In this document: one piece after another, positions 1-10,469 of the stretch | Layout: each line of letters opens with the position of its first letter | Numbering within the stretch: position 1 is the stretch's first letter | DNA from: Batillaria attramentaria | Lineage: Eukaryota; Mollusca; Gastropoda; Batillariidae | Length of the DNA: 64,000 bases | Direction: 5' to 3' | Assembly: GCA_018292915.2 (NCBI GenBank) | Contig: JACVVK020000147.1 | Coordinates: forward strand, 668,501-732,500 | The notes under the pieces: generated by a model | Database searches by the model: none | What the model saw: the letters and a program-made list of their open reading frames with translations, nothing else | Told to the model about the DNA's origin: nothing | Made by a program: the position numbers and the translations under genes

Positions 1-770
1 CGCTAGACTCATAATTGTCAACACGAGCTGCACGTGCAAAGGGAGAAAACTAGGTCGTCAGTATGGCGGGCCGCGAGAGAGAAATTCGTCGGGCACCGCG
101 CTGTTTCGGGGACTGGGCTTGAGACCTAACGCCGAGAATTGCTGGATGAGCCGTGAGCAGAGTGAACACAAGGCGATCAAAGAGGGCTCCCTGCGGAGGG
201 GCGATTGTGAGACACCGTGCGTCTTTTCTTCCTGCAGGTGCTCGCTCGGGCCGTTCAAGGCGACGTGGCCCTGGCCATTCAGCCAGCGACTTCCCACTTT
301 TACGACTCGTTACCTATTAAGTGATTACACCCTTTTAGCGACACCAACCTACAAAGTCACCATACACTTCCAGCCCCCTAAATCCCCCTAATTTCTCTAT
401 AGCGCCCCCCGCCATTCCTCGCGGCCTCAAAAGACCCATAGGCCACTGCTCCCAACCTCACGTCGTTCAGCCCACGCGCGTCAAAAGGAGAGGGTGCGAG
501 AGGACGTTCAGAAACCATTCAACGGCCCGTCAGAGGAAGGAGGGGCCCGGGGGGATCGTTTCACAAGCCGGGTGTCATCTATCATGTTTGGCTGCTGGCT
601 TAATGTGGCCAGTGATGCTGGGTGCCGGGTAGGGGGCCCATTGAAGCGCGGACAGGCGTGAGACGTTTAGCGTGCAGGGGTGTGTGACAATATGACGGCT
701 CCTCAACTTCAGTGATGGCTGCGTTTGTGCGCTCATCTCACCTCAACCACAACCACCACTCACCTGTATC
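1..770. other. No gene or repeat recognised
   Basis: GC-rich, apparently unique sequence with only short open frames that lack any family signal. No promoter or RNA gene was seen. Confidence 0.5.
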
Positions 771-784
771 CCGACTGCGAACCT

Positions 785-946
785 GGTAGAGCGTTGGACT
801 CTCAATGCTCGGGTCGTGAGTTCGAATCCCGCCGGCTGGGGCCAAATATTAATTTTGTGCGGGCCTTTTTTCTCGTTGCCCCGTCTTTGATATCACCCTT
901 ATGTGGTGGAAAAGGACGTTAAACTCCCAAACACCCGCCCACCCAC
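785..946 (+). mobile_element. Family A tRNA-SINE, 5'-truncated
   Basis: Flanked by a perfect 14-bp duplication CCGACTGCGAACCT at 771-784 and 947-960. It starts inside the A box (GGTAGAGCGTTGG), keeps the B box (GAGTTCGAATCCC), the body GGGGCCAAATATT...TTTGATATCACCC and the 3' end GTTAAACTCCCAAACACCC. Confidence 0.9.
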
Positions 947-1251
947 CCGACTGCGAACCTTTCTCAATCGTCAACAGTCTTCTGATTATTCTAACATACG
1001 TCAGCTTACTATCCACACACTACCTCCATAACACCCTGACATACATACGCTCCTTCACGGTAACAGGTGTCTCTCTATGCAAGAAAACTGCTCTGTCCTC
1101 AGTGAGTTCAGGATTTTATAACTCGTTCTGCACGTTTTTAGTTACATAATAATTTCCTAACAGAGTCTAGCGCAGCCCAGCGGAGTTTTTTTTTCATGTT
1201 GTGAGTACACACAGCACCCCTCCTCCCTTTCCCCCCCTCTCCTGTAGTGTT

Positions 1252-1794
1252 TACTTACTTACTTAGGCCCCTGGCTCCACGTGGAGCATAGGCCATCGAC
1301 AACCCTTCGCCATCGCACTCTGTTCTGGGCTATTCTTGCCACTCCAGTCCAGTTGGTCCCCTGCTTATATAACTCTGCCTCAGTGTCCCGCCTCCAGCTG
1401 TTGCGAGGCCGGCCTCTCTTCCTTTTCCCCTGTGGGTTCCATGTCGTCGTCCTGGGTGTTAAAAGGGGGGTCGGCCTTGCAGCTTCCTTTCGGCTTTCAC
1501 TGCAATGCGTCATAGGTCTCCGGGATGGAGACCCTTCCTTGCCCAGGTGAATGTTTTGGTTTGTTGCTGTCGATGCTTCTGTAACTTTATGTTTTTTTTT
1601 ACAGGTAGGGCTGTTAACCCTACGCAAACCCGTTTAGCCTCCTGGAGAGGTGGTCCACATTCGTCTGACCTCTACCCTTCGACCTGTCCAGCTTGGGTGA
1701 CCCTGCCAGGAGCACGTGCTCCCGCTGGCGTAGCTCTCTGGGTCATTGAGGTACACAAGCCACTACCCCACGACAAGGGTTGGACCATGTAGGG
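1252..1794 (-). mobile_element. Short RTE-type LINE derivative with target duplication
   Basis: Minus-strand insertion flanked by a perfect 13-bp duplication, CTCCTGTAGTGTT, at 1239-1251 and 1795-1807. On the minus strand it ends with a C-terminal RTE-like peptide (KRKRGRPRNSWRR, then DGLCSTW) at about 1259-1480 and a TAAG repeat tail that again overlaps the stop. The 5' ~300 bp do not encode recognisable reverse transcriptase, so the element looks like a leader sequence joined to the terminal coding piece, a non-autonomous derivative rather than a simple truncation. It has inserted into a member of the dispersed repeat seen again at 15556-15670. Confidence 0.8.
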
Positions 1795-1920
1795 CTCCTG
1801 TAGTGTTGATTAACCATAATTACGGATCGAGTTAATCTGCCATTGCAATACTGTCACAATGCATGTGTTCCACACTGAGCATTACCTGAAGCTGTGCTTG
1901 TTCATACTCATTAGGTTGTG
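1795..1920 (+). repeat. Dispersed ~115-bp repeat, first copy
   Basis: Matches 15556-15670 with few substitutions. The RTE derivative at 1252-1794 inserted at its left edge, duplicating CTCCTGTAGTGTT. Confidence 0.65.
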
Positions 1921-2314
1921 GTGATGTTGTTTTTGGTTCTTCTTTTTTTGTTTTTTTGTTTGGGTTTTTGTTGGGGTTTTTTTGGGCTTCGAGTTTTGGT
2001 TTGTTGTTGTTTGCTTTGTTCGTTCGTTGTTTTTTTTTTTTTTTTTTTGGGGGGGGGGGGGGGGTGGGCTGTTAAACCAGGATACAATATAGAATGTCCA
2101 GGTTTTTTATTTTATATTTTATTTTTTTTTTTTTTTTTTTTTTTGCTGTCCCAACTCTTTGCCAGCTCCAGCGGTGTTCCTCCCTGGTAATGGGAAGAAT
2201 CCACGGAGGGTTCGGAAGCTGGGACAATTTTTATGGAGATGAGGATGATCGTAAGATGATGCTATGGAGGTCCGTGTGGTTTGGGACTGCGGGACAGGGC
2301 CGCATTCCTCGCTT

Positions 2315-2560
2315 CCTGTCATAAATATCACGGCATTAACCAGGCCCGGGAACTACGGCACCAGCTGTGCCGGCCGTGTAATCATCCACATCATAAGACG
2401 TGTCATACCAAGGGAAGCATCCCAAAGTCGCACCCGTGAAGTGGGTGGAACTCGGCCGTGTGGCAACAGGCTCCCCACTGGGTCCATAGCACACCCGACC
2501 TGGGTAGGAGCCGACCTAGGTTGGAAAAATCCCGCTTGCCTCGGCTGGGACTCGAACCCG
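2315..2560 (-). mobile_element. tRNA-SINE (family C), 3' part, split by a DNA element
   Basis: On the minus strand GGGTTCGAGTCCCAGCC (B box) leads into AAGCGGGATTTTTCC and a roughly 240-bp body ending near GATATTTATGACAGG. The matching 5' head lies 1.2 kb away at 3743-3800, on the far side of the inverted-repeat element. The left boundary is approximate. Confidence 0.65.
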
Positions 2561-3742
2561 GTGTAGCAGTCCAGATTATACCCCGCCTGGAGTATACCCC
2601 CCGTATAAACTGGCCTAGCCCAGAATATCCCCCCGTATAAACGGGCCTAGCCCAGACTATACCCCCGTATAAACTGGCCTAGCCCAGACTATACCCCGGG
2701 GTGTACTCTGGCCTAGGCCCGTTTAACCCTCTCCTGCCCCCTTTAACCCCCCCCCCCCCCCTACCACGGACGACCAGAGAGAGAAACAGAAACGTCTTTG
2801 CTTGAATGTTGCACGCGTTTGCAACTCGATGTTCAATGACGACGTGTGGCACCCGTGGGCGGTTCTACAGTTTTCTTGTTTCCTTCCTGTTACTTTATTT
2901 TTGTTAAATCTGTGTTGTAATTGTCCTAATGCACCCAGATAGATAGATAGATAGATAAAGGAAGAGAGAGTGTCTTAAGGTGCCTCTGCAGGGAAATTGT
3001 GTAAACTTGCAATGCTAGTATCTCATATTAATGTACAAGACAAACCGCTTCATTCTGAAAAGAGCAAAGAGCCAAGTGGAGTTTCCTCAGAGTCACATAG
3101 TAATTTTTTTTTAATGCACTTTAAAATAGAACTAGACCGAAATTAACAACAGCCAGGGTTTCTCTTGGTGTGATGATAACAGTAGTCTACTTGAATGTCA
3201 AACGCTCATTGCTCAAAACCACATTGAAGTGGACGCTTCTGTTTTCAATGTGGACGCAAACTTCGCTTGTCTCCTTTAGTGAAAACTTTGCGGGATATCG
3301 CATCCAGCGCATATTGGTTCCCACCTTGGTATAGATGTAAATGTTATATGCAAGAAAGTTTGCTGTGGTGAGAATTTCAACGGCAGTAGCCCGAGTGCCA
3401 TCATCTTGCATTCTGTCTCCTGTCTGCAACATTTTTGATGTCGTAGATGTAGTCCGGATATTTTTTGTCTTTTTTTGTTGGATAAAATTTCAAAATCTGC
3501 TGGTATGGGCAATCATCCATATCGGCTTGACAGGTTGAGAACAACTGACACAAAAACCGCACTTGACACGCAAACGGCCGTGTGCAAACACTTTAGTGAA
3601 CTCTGTTCACAGGTGGGTATATTCCGGGCAGGAGGGGGTGAATCCGTCCTGGGCTGATCTATACCCAGGGGGTTGAACCGGCCTAGGCTACTTTATACCC
3701 GAGGGTATAAAGTAGCCAGGGGTATACTCCGGCCTGTTACAC
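2561..3742. mobile_element. Non-autonomous TIR DNA element inserted in a SINE B box
   Basis: The ends are inverted repeats: 2561-2584 (GTGTAGCAGTCCAG...TATACCCC) and the reverse complement of 3719-3742 (GTGTAACAGGCCGG...TATACCCC), 20 of 24 positions identical. They sit between the two halves of a SINE head, with CCGG as the likely 4-bp target duplication; the palindromic site leaves an ambiguity of 1-2 bases. Inside the left end is a degenerate ~32-bp tandem array (about 2573-2712, core TATAAACTGGCCTAGCCCAG). The remaining ~900 bp encode no transposase I can recognise, so mobilisation would need a helper. Confidence 0.72.
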
Positions 3743-3800
3743 CGGGTCTCCCGGTCCAAGGTCCGAAGTGCTAACCACTACACTACGGGGGCCGGTATTT
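3743..3800 (-). mobile_element. tRNA-SINE (family C), 5' head
   Basis: The minus strand reads GTAGTGTAGTGGTTAGCACT (A box), then ACCTTGGACCGGGAGACCCGG. Joined to 2560 this restores an ordinary head with its B box. Confidence 0.7.
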
Positions 3801-3897
3801 CCAGTTTTTTTTTTTTTTTTTCAGTGCGATTAGTACCTCGCCCAATGGAAAACTGCGTCTTGTCCACACGCACGGGCTGTGATTATACTCTACACGG

Positions 3898-5400
3898 GTT
3901 TTAACAGTTGTTATTCATTTTGAACAAATAGAAAATGCACTCTCACAATTTCCACGAGGCCGAGCACAACAAGTTAAAAACTTGTAAATGTGCTCATAAG
4001 TACGAAAAAAAAAAAATGCGGCGGAGGAGGCGTCAGATACAGTATTATGATAGGACAGATCTGTAAAGAAGAGACAGGAAGAAAGAGGATAATTTATATT
4101 AACGATATTGCCCACGACATAGAGTCAACCATTAAACTTTTTGCGGACGACACCAGTATGTACTTGCGCTTTCAAAATACAATCCGGAGAACTGAAATTT
4201 TAAATTCTGACCTAGACAAGATTAGTCTATGGGCAACCAGATGGAAAGTGACTTTTAACCCCCAAAAAACTGAGCTTATGACCATTTCTAACAAGAGAGA
4301 CCCATCTACATTACCACTTGTTTTCGGTAATACAGTCTTACTTGACAAGAACTCCCACAAACATTTAGGTGTAATCATTCAGAAGAATTGTAAATGGGAT
4401 GAGCATATACAGTCAATCATTTCCAAATGTCGAGTCTTAGTATCCTGTCTACGTTCTTTCAAACACCGTCTGAGCAGGAAATCTCTCGAGGTAATGTACA
4501 AGTCTTTTATTATGCCGCATTTTGACTTCTCAGACGTTGTTTGGGATAACTGTCCGGCTCATTTGGCTGAAGATTTAGAAAATTTGCACCTTGAGGCTTT
4601 GAGAACCATTATAGGAACTGTTCGAGGTACAAGCCATAGTAAATTATACACCGAATCAGGTTTTACATCACTTTCAGAAAGACGTTACAGACACAAATTA
4701 ATCTTGTACTTTAAAATTGTTAATGGGAATGCTCCTTCTTATCTTTGTCAACGTCTGCCCCCTCTGGTGTCATCAGTGAACCCCTACCATGTACGTAATC
4801 CTCTAGAAAGACAGATGCCTCGTTGTCGCACTGAGTTATATAAATCTTCATTTTTCCCTTCAACAACTGCCGCATGGAATGAGTTGCCGGATCACGTTAA
4901 GTTCTCAGATTCACTCAGTTCCTTCAAACGTTTTTTTTATCTAGTGCAGATCCCGCAGTACCTTTCTATTATTATTTAGGTGAAAGATTAGTCCAGAGCA
5001 TTCATTGTAAATTGAGGCTTGAGATGAGTGATCTTAATGACCATCTCTCTAAGAGACATATATCTGAAGACCGCTCATGTGCTTGCGGCTACGTTGTTGA
5101 AGATCCCGCCCACTTTCTTATGGATTGTCCTCTCTTTAATAATGCACGTACGCAAACAATATCAACCCTTCCATATAACTACAACATCGACACCCTCTTG
5201 AGAGGGAATCTCTGTCTTCCTTTGAATGACAATAATAAACATTTTTAAAACTGTACAGCACTTTATAGAAGTATCAGGTCGCTTTGACACCTAAATTCCG
5301 ATTACCATTACCAGTCGCCAGCCCGCTGCCGCCGTCGCAACCACAGTCCCACTGCATTTTTCCTTGTACTGTACTTATTGGCCATTCTCTCTATCCTCTT
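3898..5400 (+). mobile_element. CR1/Jockey-like LINE copy with inverted 3' segment
   Basis: From about 4083 the plus strand encodes the C-terminal half of a LINE reverse transcriptase and continues into its 3' UTR to about 5400. The left 185 bp (3898-4080) are the terminal 3' UTR of the same element in reverse orientation. The inverted piece and the sense piece both break at the same element position, near TATCCTCTTT. This is the architecture expected from twin priming (5' inversion) during target-primed reverse transcription. The right neighbour, 5405-5730, is another antisense 3' UTR copy of the same family. Confidence 0.75.
4083..5248 (+). pseudogene. LINE reverse transcriptase C-terminal half, frameshifted
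   Basis: The translated piece opens at YINDI, just before the catalytic FADDTSMY at about 4140-4163, then shows the thumb-side HLGVII motif near 4363 and the C-terminal signature WNELPDHVKFSDSLSSFKRFF near 4876-4938. The first frame stops at 4977-4979. A shifted frame from about 4965 continues as YLGERLVQSIHCKLRLEMS and on through CACG...HFLMDCPLF...R at 5060-5145, a Cys/His knuckle found at the C-terminus of several LINE clades. Everything upstream of the palm motif (fingers, endonuclease) is missing. The coding part is fairly well preserved but broken by one frameshift, so it is non-functional. Confidence 0.85.
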
Positions 5401-5404
5401 TGAT

Positions 5405-5730
5405 TTAAACAGTTTTTATTCATTTTGGACAGAAAATTCACTCACACAATCAGTTTCGACAATACCGAGCACAACAAGTTAAAAACTTATGAATGTGCTC
5501 ATAAGTACAAAGAAACATTTGCGGCGGAGTATTATAAGACAGATCTGTAAGAGATAGAGAAGAGAGAGGATAGAAAGAATGACCAGTACAAAGAAAAATG
5601 CAGTGGGATTGCGTCTGCGACGGCGGCAGCGGGCCGGCGACTGGTATTGGAAATTGGAATTTAGGTGTCAAAGCGACCTGATACTTCTATAAAGTGCTGT
5701 ACAGTTTCAAAATACTGTACATTCAGACCA
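5405..5730 (-). mobile_element. Antisense LINE 3' UTR copy forming an inverted repeat
   Basis: Read on the minus strand this is the 3' UTR of the LINE to its left: it matches 5250-5400 in reverse complement (from GAAACTGTACAGCAC down to TATCCTC) and then continues to the 3' terminus near 5405, which also matches 3898-4080 directly. Sense 5250-5400 and antisense 5567-5710 could therefore pair as a stem of about 140 bp. It has no coding capacity. Confidence 0.8.
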
Positions 5731-5790
5731 TCTAGCCTGGTGAATAGAACATAAGGAGAACATTTGCCGCTCGGAGACACTGCTGGACTA

Positions 5791-5902
5791 TCCCGGTTGG
5801 GGCCAAATATTTGTGCTGGCCTTTTTCTCGTTGCCCCGTCTTTGATATCACCCTTACGTGGTGGAAAAGGACGTTTAACTCCCAAACACCCACCCAACCA
5901 CC
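5791..5902 (+). mobile_element. Family A SINE, headless copy
   Basis: An 11-bp duplication CTGCTGGACTA lies at 5780-5790 and 5903-5913. The copy begins right after the B box, so the tRNA-like head is absent, and ends in the CCCACCC-type tail. Confidence 0.88.
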
Positions 5903-5913
5903 CTGCTGGACTA

Positions 5914-7600
5914 GAAGTTACCTATGTTTTGAAAGTGTAATAGAATTCTCCTTTGTCAGGATCATGTTTTGTTTTGGTTTGGTTCGTTTCGTTTCGTTTT
6001 TGCTTAAAATTCCTTAAAAGTGAGGCCGGAAAACTGGAGTAACTAGCTGTGCACTCCGGACACACACGTGAACGTTAACTTATTTTTCGTTTGCTCTAGG
6101 GTACATAACTGTCTCAAAAATATACTCCGAGCAAACTGCAGCCTGTCCGTTACTGTTCACGGAATGATTCTCAGCTGGGGTAAAAACCCGTAGTTAACTT
6201 GGGTAGCTGGGGGCTGGGGGAAAGATAGGGGGGCCGGAGAGGCGGGGGGGGGGGGGGGGATGAGGATGACTGCACAGGAATGGGTGCGGGAGGACTGAGA
6301 AGGAGAGGAAAGGGTGCACAGGTGGGTGCGCAACGACAACAAAAATCATGAACTGGGTGTATTTGATAGCAAAGGAAGAGCAGAAATATGCTTGCAATGG
6401 GAGTAGGACATTGTGAACATCGTCTACCACCAAAACAGCCAGCTCCTCTCTCCTTCTCGTCTCCCTTACCCCCTTGCCTTACCTTGTTGACTGGTCCGCT
6501 TGTTGGCAAGAAAGACGTGCGATATACAATAGACACAGGTGCGAAAATGTCTGAGGAAAGGATCAAAGCAGCACACACACGAGCAGCGTGCATTCATAGC
6601 GAGATGAAAAATGACTTCTGCCTTTTTGCTGCTGCCGGAGATGAAAGCTGGCGGCGGGCGGAAGCCAAATACCTTTTGTAAACGGCGTGGGGATTGGCCA
6701 AACTTATGATCTTGTGTACAGACCTAACTGAAGCCGGCGTTTAACAGTTCGTGCGCTGCAATATTGAAAGGTTCTTTACTGACTCAAAGAGCTGTATGAA
6801 TTTCAACAGGCTGATGAACTATTGACGCTTTTGAGTACCAACGTTCTGCTCGTGACTTCGGTAAAAAAGGACACTGATTTAGATGTGACTTGGCATAATT
6901 TCGCACGTACATTAGTATCGGTTTTTGTTGTTGTTGTTGTTACTGTTGCTGTTGTTTTGTGTTTGTTTTGTTTTTTGTTGTTGTTTTTCCCCAGTACCAC
7001 AGTAAGGGAATTTATGGCTCCTTCTCTCAGCATCTGTGTCTGTGTATGCCTCTGGCGATTCTCTGAGGGGGCGGGGGCGAAGGGAGGGAGAGAAGGTGTC
7101 AACGTTGGAGTGAGGTTGTAACGGTCGATGGGGGGTGGGGGTGGGGGGGGGGTGGTAGTAGGGGTTCGGAGGTTGGGGGGTGGGGGTGGGGGCGCACGAA
7201 ACTTGGACAGGAAGATGAATGGTGGCGGAGGACCGGGAGTCGTCTCCCCTCCCATCATTGATTTCCAATCACGATCGTGCACATCTGGGGGTGTTAATTA
7301 ACACGGCCATGTTTAGTGCCGTCACGCTCGCCCCGATTGACGACGGCACGATGGCGGCCGGTAAACACTTGTCAGGCGGGCGCCCAGCCTCCTGAATGCA
7401 GCCCGTCTGGGCCGTGTGTCACCCCGATGTCAAGGTAAGTACACCACGTCGGTCTTATGTTGGGACCCTGGGGAACGGTCGGTGTATCAGTGTGGAGTTT
7501 GGCCAAATAGTGGCTTGCTGGAGAAATCCCGCTTTGGGATTGCTAGAGTCTTCAATCAAAACAAAGTTAATCCCATAACAGGGAAGACCTCGACTACGAA
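5914..7600. other. Gene-empty stretch
   Basis: Holds a 19-bp G run (6242-6260), TTG repeats (6925-6990) and G-rich sequence (7128-7195). At 7270-7400 there is a repeat-free piece with TGTTAATTAACACG. Open frames are Pro-rich or Val/Cys-rich artefacts of these runs. Confidence 0.5.
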
Positions 7601-7609
7601 GTGACTACA

Positions 7610-7944
7610 TGCAAAACAAAACAAGACACCCTCACCACCACCGGAAACAAACAAACAAACAAACAAACAAACAAACAAACACACTCCCCAACAAACAAAC
7701 AAACAAACAAAGACACTCCCCCCCCCCAAAAAAAAAAAAGAAGAAAAGAAAAGACAAGAAAACAAAACAAAAAAAGAAAAGGAGAAAAAGAAATAGGCCT
7801 TTTTGTCGAAACAAACAACAACAACAACAAAATGATGAACAAGCAGTTTGTATGCTTAAGGAAGTACACAAACACACTGACAGTGTGTATCGACATGACA
7901 GAAACAAAGTCAGCTCTTACAATACTGTAGTGGGGGGGGGGGGG

Positions 7945-7980
<36 letters not shown>

Positions 7981-8155
7981 GCTGATGATGATGAAATTTT
8001 ATTTATCAACGGTAAAAGTTTTGGCAGAAATTCACCAGTTCGCAAACTCCAGAGAGAGAGAGAGAGAGAGAGGATGGGTGTTTGGGGGTTTAACGTCCTC
8101 TTCCACCACAAACGGGTAATACCAAAGACGGGGCAACGATGAAAAAGCCAGCCGG

Positions 8156-8195
<40 letters not shown>
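7610..8195 (+). repeat. AAAC, A-rich, G-run and GA microsatellite cluster
   Basis: AAAC at 7647-7710, A-rich to 7790, G run 7932-7948, GA at 7949-7976, 8051-8072 and 8161-8195. The family A SINE fragment at 8073 sits between the last two. Confidence 0.9.
8073..8153 (-). mobile_element. Family A SINE fragment inside a GA microsatellite
   Basis: The minus-strand body and 3' end are recognisable (GTTTAACGTCCTCTTCCACC on the plus strand). The central TTGTGCTGGCC part is deleted between short CCAG repeats. GA repeats lie on both sides. Confidence 0.75.
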
Positions 8196-8200
<5 letters not shown>

Positions 8201-8589
8201 GTCTAAAACTTTCAGAAAAAAAGGAAAAGACAACTCGACCCTCTCCTGTCCTTCCCACTTTTTGCTGCGGTTTGTGACATAATCGCCGGCCTTAAAATAA
8301 GAGCGATCTATTACAAAGCAATTTCTGGCTGTCAGAATCTGACGCAGGAGAGGACCCAGGATCAGCCCAAGGCGAGCTCGCTCCGAGAACAGGTCCTTTG
8401 TATGCGACTCTCGCCGTGGCCAGGGTCATCCCCAGCCTGCTCAGACCCTCTCACTATCACCCTCCTCATCGGGGACGACCGGCTCACCCTTGGCGCCCCC
8501 TGACGGTCCCTTCGACGCCTCGCTTTGCATCCACGCTGCTCGGGCGCCTCTGATAAGCACGACAAACTATGAAGAGCCATAGAAACTTA

Positions 8590-8790
8590 ATATCAAGTGC
8601 ATCAAAATTCAACCCATTTCCTGAGACCGGCATTAGGAGCCAGATTAGCTGGCGCGCGTCCGCCCGTCGCTGTATCGCTGGGCATCACTGGCAGGGAGTT
8701 TAGCGACTAATACCGGGCAAATTGCTTCAGAATGGAACCCCGCGCAAATTTATGCATTACATTAAAGACCAGCGGTAGCGGAGGCTCTCG
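8590..8790. promoter_or_regulatory. Candidate cis-regulatory block, non-repetitive
   Basis: AGCCAGATTAGCTGG, GACTAATACC, AAATTTATGCATTAC and ACATTAAAG in repeat-free sequence. Confidence 0.2.
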
Positions 8791-9483
8791 ATAGAATGTC
8801 TCCATAAAACGGAGGAAAATCGCAGCTTAGTTGGCCCCCCGATAACCACATGGCCCAGCCTTGTCTGTCGTTAGAACACAAGCCAAGGTTCTGAGCTGCT
8901 TCTGATGATGCTAGGGCCGGGGGAAAGTCTTGCGACGTTCTTCTCTGTCGTCGTGATCGTCGTGTGTATCTTGGCATGTTTGTTTATGCTTCCCTTGTCG
9001 TCCTTCTCATAGCATGTCTTTTTTGGCGATAATAATTACGCCCTTGAGATTTTGACGTTGTTTCTCCTCCGACAAAATATCTTTTACTCGTAATTGCCCT
9101 GATATTTTTTTACAGTTATAATATATCTTTTTTCAAGCAATTTCCAGTGATGCCCTTTTCATTGTTTCCTCTGTTTCACCAACTTTCAGAAGCATAATAT
9201 GTGGCTGTTGAGGCTGCCAGGTCGTCATTTTTTTTTTTTGTTCCGTGGGAAATATGGTTGATGCCTTTTCTTATGCTTAATCAGTTTCATCAACTTTTAT
9301 AGGCACGATTTATGGTCATTGAGCCTGTCTTGATCGCCAGTAATGAAGATTTTCTTTAGATCTTGGATTTTTTATTTTTGTTTTTGCATGAGTCTGTTTT
9401 TGTCAGAAGAGAAGAATTGTGTTTTCACTGCCTTGTATTTCACTGCCTCACATTTGTGGTGTGCGGAATTTCTAGAAAGAAAA

Positions 9484-9615
9484 ACCCCAACAACACCCCA
9501 TCCACAAAAACAAAACAAAACAAAGAAAACAACAACAACCAAAAAACAAACTAACAAAATCAACAACAACAAAAACAACAACTACAACGAACAAACAAAC
9601 AAACAAACCGGAAAC
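9484..9615 (+). repeat. A/C-only tract
   Basis: AAC/AAAC sequence, no element recognised on either side. Confidence 0.85.
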
Positions 9616-9914
9616 AAAAATAAAAGGCAAATAAATATGGATCGTTGGCCAGGCGGTATTTTGTCACATTGCCTAGGAGAGCATGCTGGGATACCACGAG
9701 CCTCTGCGCGACCAAAGACAACAGCTGCGGAAGAAATGCGGTGTAAGGGAAAGATGGATTGGGTTGGATGAGAATTTCCGTCCGTATCCTAGCAAGAGCT
9801 AATGCCTCTTGATCCGAGTGGTAATTGGCGCAATAGTGATGCAAGTGTTTTAAGTCATACCATTTTAAGTCACGAAGGCTTCAGGTGCGTATGCGCCTAA
9901 AACAACTGGACACG

Positions 9915-9990
9915 CTGTAGCAGGCGTTTTTCCAATGGTTAAGAGACTTCGTCACCGATACGAAAGGTCAGGTTCGAGTCCACTCTGGAA
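9915..9990 (+). mobile_element. tRNA-like SINE head followed by A/C tract
   Basis: TTTTTCCAATGGTTAAGAGAC (A-box-like) and AGGTTCGAGTCCACTCTGG (B box) lie 15-20 bp before an AAC/AAAC tract that replaces the expected body. Confidence 0.45.
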
Positions 9991-10002
9991 AAACAAACAC
10001 CC

Positions 10003-10140
10003 CCCCAAAAAACAACAACAACAAAAAACAACAAAACAAACATACAAAAAACCCCACAAAAACAACAACAAAAAACAACAAACAAACAAACAAACAAACA
10101 AACAAATAAACACCCCCCCCCCCCCACACACACACACAAA
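10003..10140 (+). repeat. A/C-only tract
   Basis: AAC, AAAC and C-run sequence directly after a tRNA-like head; ends in CA repeats. Confidence 0.9.
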
Positions 10141-10144
10141 AACC

Positions 10145-10466
10145 TTCTCATATGTGGCACCGTTCATTCGGGCCGATCGTCGGAGGTTCTCTCTGGGTAC
10201 TCTGGCTTCCTCCCCTTCTGCTTTAGAAATGTTCAGCCCACAAAATTTGACAATAAATGCAATTCTAAATTCGGAAACTTCAATTGCTGAGCTGACCTTT
10301 CGCACAACGTGACTGCAATATGTCCATGTCCAGTTTGTGAGAGAATGCGTTTGGTTTACATGAGCGTGCGCGTTGGGTTCAGCTCGCGGCGCTTTGAGCA
10401 AGTTAAAGAAATTGGGTAAAGCGCCTACACAATACTCAATCATTATTATTATTATTATTATTATTG
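10145..10466 (+). mobile_element. Dispersed retroposon with ATT tail (family F)
   Basis: It ends CGCGGCGCTTTGAGC, AAATTGGGTAAAGCGCCTAC and then ATT repeats. Two other copies in the window (40715, 46938) share the whole length. Confidence 0.75.
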
Positions 10467-10469
10467 GTG

